Positions 5,790 to 9,874 of a stretch of DNA of 9,874 bases are shown here, one piece after another. A model generated the notes under the pieces. It ran no database searches and had not been told where the DNA came from. It saw nothing but the letters and a program-made list of their open reading frames with translations. Made by a program: the position numbers and the translations under genes. Each line of letters starts with the position of its first letter. Positions within the stretch are counted from its first letter, which is position 1. The stretch spans positions 1-9,874 of the forward strand of contig CAZWMK010000090.1 of the NCBI GenBank assembly GCA_964635065.1, given 5' to 3'. This DNA is from CAZWMK01 sp964635065. Its GTDB lineage: Bacteria > Pseudomonadota > Alphaproteobacteria > Sphingomonadales > Sphingomonadaceae.

Positions 5790-7253
5790 ATGCTGACCGG
5801 CATCATCGACATCGGTTCAAACTCGATTCGCCTTGTAGTTTACCGTGGTGCGCTCAGGACGCCGCCGACGATCTTCAACGAGAAGGTCATGGCGGGACTG
5901 GGGCGCGGCGTTGCCGCCAACGGACTGATCAGCGAAGAGGGGATGACGCTCGCGCTGACAACGCTTGGACGCTTTGCGATGCTGGCCGAGGACATGGGCG
6001 TTGAACGCATGACCTGCGTTGCGACAGCAGCAGTGCGCGAGGCGGCAAACCGTGACGAGTTCGTGGCGCGCGTTGCCGGGAAATGTGGTCTCAAGGTCGA
6101 TGTCATCAGTGGCGAGAGCGAGGCACGCTTTGCCGCACTGGGGGTCATTTCCGGCATTCCGGGCGCGAATGGCGTGGTTGGTGATCTGGGTGGCGGCAGT
6201 CTGGAACTGATTCGGGTTGTCGACGGGCAGCCGCAGCAGCGTACGTCGCTGCCGATCGGTTCGCTCAAGCTCGATGCCGCACGCGGCAAGGGCGCACGTT
6301 CGCTGTCGCGTTTCATCAACCGGGCGCTGGATGATATCGAATGGGCAGATGCAGCCCAGGGCCTGCCTTTTTACACCGTCGGCGGATCGTGGCGTGCACT
6401 GTCGCAACTGCACATGTGGCTGACCGGCTATCCGCTGCCCGTTGTCCATCAATATGCCATGGAAAGCCGCGCGCCCGACTATCTGGCCCGCGCGCTGGCG
6501 CACATGGATCTGCGCGGTTTGCGGCAAGTCCCGAACCTGTCGTCGAACCGCATTCCCTCGCTGCCGGCCGCCGCAACATTGCTGCGCGAGGTGACGGAAC
6601 GGCTGAGATCAAGCGAGATTATTGCCTCTGCCTATGGTCTGCGCGAGGGGCTGCTTTATGCCGGTTTGTCAGCCGATCGCCGCCGTGACGATCCGCTGAT
6701 TGCCGCCGCACGCGCCGAAGGTCGTTATCAGGGGCGTTTTCCTGAACATGGCGATGCCCTGATGCAGTGGATGAACGGTCTGTTCGTGACCGAAAGCAAT
6801 GGCGATGCCCGCATCCGGCTTGCGGCCTGTCTATTGGCCGATGTCGCGTGGCGCGCTCACCCCGATTTTCGCGCCGAGCGCGCGCTGGATGTGGCACTGC
6901 ACGGCAACTGGGTCGGGATCACGGCCCGGGAACGGGCGATGCTGGGGGCGACATTGTTTGCCTGCTTTGGCGGGTCCGAAAATGATCCGGCCATTGCGAT
7001 CCTGCCGCGTCTGGCTGATCAGCCATCGCTTGCGACGGCACGGGCATGGGGACTGGCGCTGCGCCTTGGCCAGCGACTGACCGGCGGTACGGCCCAACCG
7101 CTGGCAGACAGCCGTCTGCAACGCGAGGATGGGCTGCTCGTTCTCACGCTCCGCGAAGCGCACGCCGCCTTGTTTGGCGAAACGGTGATGCGCCGCTTGA
7201 AGTCTCTGGCACAACTTCTTGGTTTGAAATCTGAATGCCGGATCAGTCGTTAG
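5790..7253 (+). CDS. ppx: Ppx/GppA-family exopolyphosphatase / pppGpp phosphohydrolase
   Basis: The family removes terminal phosphates from polyphosphate (Ppx) or converts pppGpp to ppGpp (GppA); sequence alone does not separate these. The 487-residue product has the ASKHA-type nucleotide-binding elements: phosphate-1 loop IIDIGSNSIRLVVY (5-18), then CVATAAVREAANRDEF (about 73-88), SGESEARFA around 107-115 carrying the expected catalytic glutamate, and phosphate-2 loop GDLGGGSLELI (131-141). A C-terminal half of about 190 residues matches the extended alphaproteobacterial form. The start is chosen by the GAGG at 5781; an ATG at 5751 would add 13 residues rich in Arg/Lys (SRFEHKRRTEDA) and is a real alternative, since homologues often have a short basic lead-in. 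It follows ppk by ~150 bp on the same strand and may be co-expressed or have its own promoter. Synthesis and breakdown of polyphosphate are thus encoded side by side. The final 11 bp overlap the convergent rnd gene. Confidence 0.93.
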   Translation: MLTGIIDIGSNSIRLVVYRGALRTPPTIFNEKVMAGLGRGVAANGLISEEGMTLALTTLGRFAMLAEDMGVERMTCVATAAVREAANRDEFVARVAGKCGLKVDVISGESEARFAALGVISGIPGANGVVGDLGGGSLELIRVVDGQPQQRTSLPIGSLKLDAARGKGARSLSRFINRALDDIEWADAAQGLPFYTVGGSWRALSQLHMWLTGYPLPVVHQYAMESRAPDYLARALAHMDLRGLRQVPNLSSNRIPSLPAAATLLREVTERLRSSEIIASAYGLREGLLYAGLSADRRRDDPLIAAARAEGRYQGRFPEHGDALMQWMNGLFVTESNGDARIRLAACLLADVAWRAHPDFRAERALDVALHGNWVGITARERAMLGATLFACFGGSENDPAIAILPRLADQPSLATARAWGLALRLGQRLTGGTAQPLADSRLQREDGLLVLTLREAHAALFGETVMRRLKSLAQLLGLKSECRISR

Positions 7254-8421
7254 CCGCTGCGGCGGCATTCGTCATTTTCAATTTGCCGTTTTCGACACCA
7301 AAGCTCAGACGGCCTTCGACGAGCGCGAGCGCATCGCGTCCAAAGATTTCGTAACGCCAGCCGCCGAGAATCGGCAAACCTTCGCGTTGACCGGCGGCAA
7401 TGGCTTCCAGTTCATCGCTGCGTCCGATCAGTTTTGGCGCGACATCGGCTTCTTTCGCCCGGATTTTCATCAACAACTTCAAAAGATCGGCAATCAGCGT
7501 TGCATCGGCATTGAGACCGGGACGGCGTTCCTCGCGCGCGGGCATTTCTTCGGGCGGCAATGGGCGTGCTTCGGCAAGGGCCGCCAGCAGGCGGCGCCCG
7601 ATGTCGTTGGTTGCCCAGCTGTTCGACAGGCCGCGGATACGGGCGAGGTCGCTTTGTTCGCGCGGCGGGTTACCCGCCATGTCGGCCAGCGTTTCATCCT
7701 TGACGATGCGGCCGCGTGGTACATCCTTTGATTGCGCCTCGCGTTCGCGCCATGCCGCCAGCGCCTTCAGCCGTCCCAGAACATCGGGTTTGCGATTGGG
7801 CAGGCGCAGGCGGGTCCAGGCGGTTTCCGGGTCGTTTCTGTAATTGGCCGGATCGGTCAGGCGAGCCATTTCCTCGTCCAGCCAGGCACCGCGTCCGGTG
7901 CGCCGCAGCTTGTCGAGCATTTTCGGAAATAGCTTGGCCAGATATGTGACATCGGCAATGGCGTAATCGAGCTGGCGTTGATCGAGCGGGCGGCGTGCCC
8001 AGTCGGTAAAACGCGCGCCCTTGTCGAGCTGTGCGCCTATCATGCTGCCGACAAGATTATTGTAGCTGACCTGCTCGCCAAGGCCGAGCGCCATGGCGGC
8101 AATCTGGGTATCGAAGATGACATTGGGCAGAGCGCCCGAGATATTGTAGAAAATTTCGAGATCCTGCCCGCCGGCATGGATGACTTTCAGCACTTCGCGC
8201 TTGTTCAGCAGTTCGAACATCGGTTCGAGATTGATGCCCGGCGCCTTGGGATCCACGGCGGCAGCTTCGTGCGATGAGGCCAGCTGCACCAGGCAAAGAT
8301 CGGGATAATAGGTGCTTTCCCGCATGAATTCGGTATCGACCGTGCAGAAATCGGCGGCGGCGAGCCGGGCGCAAAGATGCGCAAGGCTGTCGGTATCGGT
8401 GATCAGCGGCTGTATGTTCAT
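7243..8421 (-). CDS. rnd: Ribonuclease D
   Basis: A 3'-5' exoribonuclease that trims tRNA precursors and other stable RNAs in the cytoplasm. The 392-residue product carries the complete DEDDy active site: Asp29 and Glu31 in VDTEFMRE, Asp87 in HAGGQDLEIF, and Tyr153/Asp157 in YAIADVTYL, at nearly the E. coli positions (28, 30, 85, 151, 155). An HRDC domain follows at about 212-290 (KPDVLGRLKALAAWRE through LARIRGLS). A second, weaker HRDC-like region continues to ~365. The C terminus ends in an alanine-rich tail. ATG 8421 is chosen because MNIQPLITDTDSLAHL matches the usual family start; the open frame continues to 8499 but would run over the predicted promoter. It is convergent with ppx, sharing 11 bp, and divergent from aspS. 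Confidence 0.96.
   Translation of the reverse strand: MNIQPLITDTDSLAHLCARLAAADFCTVDTEFMRESTYYPDLCLVQLASSHEAAAVDPKAPGINLEPMFELLNKREVLKVIHAGGQDLEIFYNISGALPNVIFDTQIAAMALGLGEQVSYNNLVGSMIGAQLDKGARFTDWARRPLDQRQLDYAIADVTYLAKLFPKMLDKLRRTGRGAWLDEEMARLTDPANYRNDPETAWTRLRLPNRKPDVLGRLKALAAWREREAQSKDVPRGRIVKDETLADMAGNPPREQSDLARIRGLSNSWATNDIGRRLLAALAEARPLPPEEMPAREERRPGLNADATLIADLLKLLMKIRAKEADVAPKLIGRSDELEAIAAGQREGLPILGGWRYEIFGRDALALVEGRLSFGVENGKLKMTNAAAAAND
7253..7266 (+). terminator. Short GC hairpin just past the ppx stop
   Basis: GCCGC and GCGGC form a 5-bp GC stem with a 4-nt loop, overlapping the last base of the ppx stop and followed by an AT-richer stretch containing TTTT some 10 bases later. It also encodes the alanine-rich tail of rnd, which can explain the repeat without any terminator role. 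A weak candidate only. Confidence 0.2.
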
Positions 8422-8440
8422 GGACGCGTCCCATAGCCGA

Positions 8441-8471
8441 ATTATCCCCCTTGTCGCCAGCGCCTTGACAA
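8441..8471 (-). promoter_or_regulatory. Possible rnd promoter
   Basis: Read on the minus strand, TTGTCA (8471-8466) and GATAAT (8446-8441) each match five of six consensus positions. The spacer is 19 bp, slightly long. The transcript would start near 8434, giving a leader of about a dozen bases before the rnd ATG with no strong ribosome site. Confidence 0.35.
8465..8470 (+). promoter_or_regulatory. Consensus -35 box TTGACA, possible aspS promoter
   Basis: A perfect TTGACA lies on the aspS strand 69 bp before its start codon. The matching -10 region around 8486-8493 (TGTGTCTC) is poor, so the promoter is uncertain. The box overlaps the minus-strand TTGTCA proposed for rnd, because TTGACAA is close to self-complementary. 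Confidence 0.3.
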
Positions 8472-8538
8472 AGCGGATGCAATCCTGTGTCTCCCGCACA
8501 CATATTTCTTTCGGATTTCAGTCGGGATCATGCCTAAC

Positions 8539-9874
8539 ATGCACGCATATCGCACCCACAGCTGCGCAGCCCTTCGCAAGAGCGATGTCGGCCAGACGGT
8601 CCGCCTTTCGGGCTGGGTCCATCGCAAGCGCGACCATGGCAACCTGCTGTTCGTCGATCTGCGCGATCATTACGGACTGACACAGATTGTGACCGACGTG
8701 GATTCGCCCGCTTTCAAGGTTATTGAAAGTGCGCGTGCCGAATCCGTCATTACGGTCACGGGCGAAGTGGTCGCCCGCTTTGATGCCGCCATCAACCCGA
8801 ACCTGCCCACCGGCGAGATCGAGGTGAAGGCGATTGATGTTGTCGTGCAGTCGGCGGCGTCCGAGCTGCCGCTGCCGGTGGCGGGCGATGCCGAATATCC
8901 CGAAGAAATCCGCCTGAAATACCGCTATCTCGACCTGCGCCGCGAACGCCTGCACAAGAATATCGTCCTGCGCTCGAACGTCATCGCATCCTTGCGCCGC
9001 CGGATGATCGAACAGGGATTCACTGAATTCCAGACACCGATCCTGACAGCGTCCTCGCCCGAAGGCGCGCGCGACTATCTGGTGCCAAGCCGCGTGCATC
9101 CCGGCAAGTTCTATGCGCTGCCGCAGGCGCCGCAGATGTTCAAGCAGCTGCTGATGGTGGCGGGTTTCGACCGTTATTTCCAGATCGCGCCCTGTTTCCG
9201 CGACGAAGACGCGCGTGCCGATCGCAGCCCTGGCGAATTCTATCAGCTCGACTTTGAAATGAGCTTTGTCACGCAAGACGATGTGTTTGCCGCGATCGAG
9301 CCGGTGCTGGCTGGCGTGTTCGAGGAATTTTCGGACAAGGCGGTTACAAAGCCCCCGTTCCCGCGCATCGCCTATGCGGAATCGATGCTGAAATATGGCA
9401 GCGACAAGCCCGATCTGCGCAATCCGCTGATCATCACCGATGTGACGGAAGCCTTCCGGGGCGGTGGCTTTGGCATTTTCGCCAAGATGATCGACGGCGG
9501 TGCGGTCGTGCGCGCCATTCCGGCGCCGGGCGCAGGCGTCAAGTCGCGCAGTTTCTTTGATGGCATGAACGACTGGGCGCGCGGCGAAGGCTGGGCAGGT
9601 CTGGGGTATATCAACTTCAAGGGGGGCGAAGCAGGTGGCCCCATCGCAAAGAACCTTGGGCCGGAACGCGTGCAACAGATCGTCGACGCCATGGGCCTTG
9701 GTCCGGACGACGGCGTTTTCTTCGCCGCTGACAAACCGCTCAAGGCGGCAAAGCTGGCTGGTCAGGCGCGGACCAAGATCGGCGAGGATCTTGGCCTGAT
9801 CGCGGAAGGCGAATTCCGTTTCTGCTGGATCGTCGATTTCCCGATGTTCGAATATGACGAAGACGCGAAGCAGA
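8539..9874 (+). CDS. aspS: Aspartyl-tRNA synthetase, C terminus missing at window edge
   Basis: Charges tRNA-Asp with aspartate; class II synthetase of the bacterial type. I translated from ATG 8539 to the window end: 445 full codons with no stop or frameshift, about three quarters of the usual ~590. The order is as expected: an OB-fold anticodon domain (~19-105) with GWVHRKRDHGNLLFVDLRD; motif 1 and the following loop (~150-190) including TEFQTPILTASSPEGARDYL; motif 2 FRDEDARADRSPGEFYQLDF (220-239); then the bacterial GAD insertion from ~290 to 420. Sequence ends in WIVDFPMFEYDED, before motif 3. His33 in the RDHG segment is the residue linked to relaxed, non-discriminating AspRS that also charges tRNA-Asn (E. 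coli has Leu), so this enzyme may feed a GatCAB route. MHAYRTH is the usual start; an ATG at 8530 is in frame but neither has a strong ribosome site. Confidence 0.96.
   Translation, partial: MHAYRTHSCAALRKSDVGQTVRLSGWVHRKRDHGNLLFVDLRDHYGLTQIVTDVDSPAFKVIESARAESVITVTGEVVARFDAAINPNLPTGEIEVKAIDVVVQSAASELPLPVAGDAEYPEEIRLKYRYLDLRRERLHKNIVLRSNVIASLRRRMIEQGFTEFQTPILTASSPEGARDYLVPSRVHPGKFYALPQAPQMFKQLLMVAGFDRYFQIAPCFRDEDARADRSPGEFYQLDFEMSFVTQDDVFAAIEPVLAGVFEEFSDKAVTKPPFPRIAYAESMLKYGSDKPDLRNPLIITDVTEAFRGGGFGIFAKMIDGGAVVRAIPAPGAGVKSRSFFDGMNDWARGEGWAGLGYINFKGGEAGGPIAKNLGPERVQQIVDAMGLGPDDGVFFAADKPLKAAKLAGQARTKIGEDLGLIAEGEFRFCWIVDFPMFEYDEDAKQ

Noticed and set aside
8422..8431. Perfect 10-bp palindrome GGACGCGTCC touching the rnd start codon
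   Set aside because: It has no spacer or flanking symmetry and matches no operator I recognise. A palindrome this short is easily due to chance in GC-rich DNA.
8422..8499. N-terminal extension of RNase D
   Set aside because: The usual family start is MNIQPL at 8421, and the extra sequence contains the likely promoter.
8518..9675. A 385-codon open frame on the minus strand across aspS
   Set aside because: It is antisense to an unbroken AspRS reading frame that carries the OB-fold and motif 2. The product has no recognisable family features.
1..9874. Search for a defence system, prophage, insertion sequence, CRISPR array or tRNA gene
   Set aside because: All clear genes are core housekeeping or regulatory families with uniform composition. 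I saw no direct-repeat arrays, transposase motifs, cloverleaf sequence or long terminal repeats.

Overview
The window is a compact, gene-dense stretch of bacterial chromosome. It is GC-rich with strong G/C preference at third codon positions, which is why long antisense open frames appear. Protein families and gene order point to an alphaproteobacterium, most likely Sphingomonadales. The best clues are the alphaproteobacterial form of AspRS (motif 2 reads FRDEDARADRSPGEF), a short HdaA-type DnaA paralogue, and the style of the Ppx/GppA protein. The species cannot be fixed from sequence alone. I see no mobile element, CRISPR array, tRNA, rRNA or prophage signal, and nothing suggests horizontal transfer. 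This is core chromosome.

Layout. (1) 1-354, minus strand: the N-terminal third of purM (purine synthesis), cut by the window edge. (2) 355-426: a short divergent intergenic region with two small inverted repeats and a plausible promoter. (3) 427-5641, plus strand: a tightly packed set of four genes, namely an exported DUF2066-like protein, an AI-2E/PerM-family membrane protein, an HdaA-like replication regulator and polyphosphate kinase 1. The first three overlap by 4 bp (ATGA, GTGA) and ppk follows after a gap of less than 20 bp, so they are probably co-transcribed. (4) 5642-5789: a gap of about 150 bp that opens with a hairpin just after the ppk stop. (5) 5790-7253: a Ppx/GppA-family phosphatase. 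(6) 7243-8421, minus strand: ribonuclease D, convergent with ppx and overlapping it by 11 bp. (7) 8422-8538: a divergent promoter region. (8) 8539 to the end, plus strand: aspS, about three quarters complete.

How the genes fit together. PPK1 makes polyphosphate and Ppx/GppA-type enzymes degrade it (or pppGpp), so the centre of the window is a polyphosphate/stringent-response module. HdaA promotes ATP hydrolysis by DnaA to limit replication initiation and is encoded directly upstream of ppk. This could tie replication control and phosphate/energy status to one transcript, but that is inference from gene order. RNase D (RNA 3'-end processing) and AspRS (translation) form a separate divergent housekeeping pair.

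I looked for a new system and did not find a convincing one. The least understood parts are the exported DUF2066-like protein, the shortened and degenerate Walker B region of the HdaA-like protein, and a few small hairpins in the intergenic gaps.
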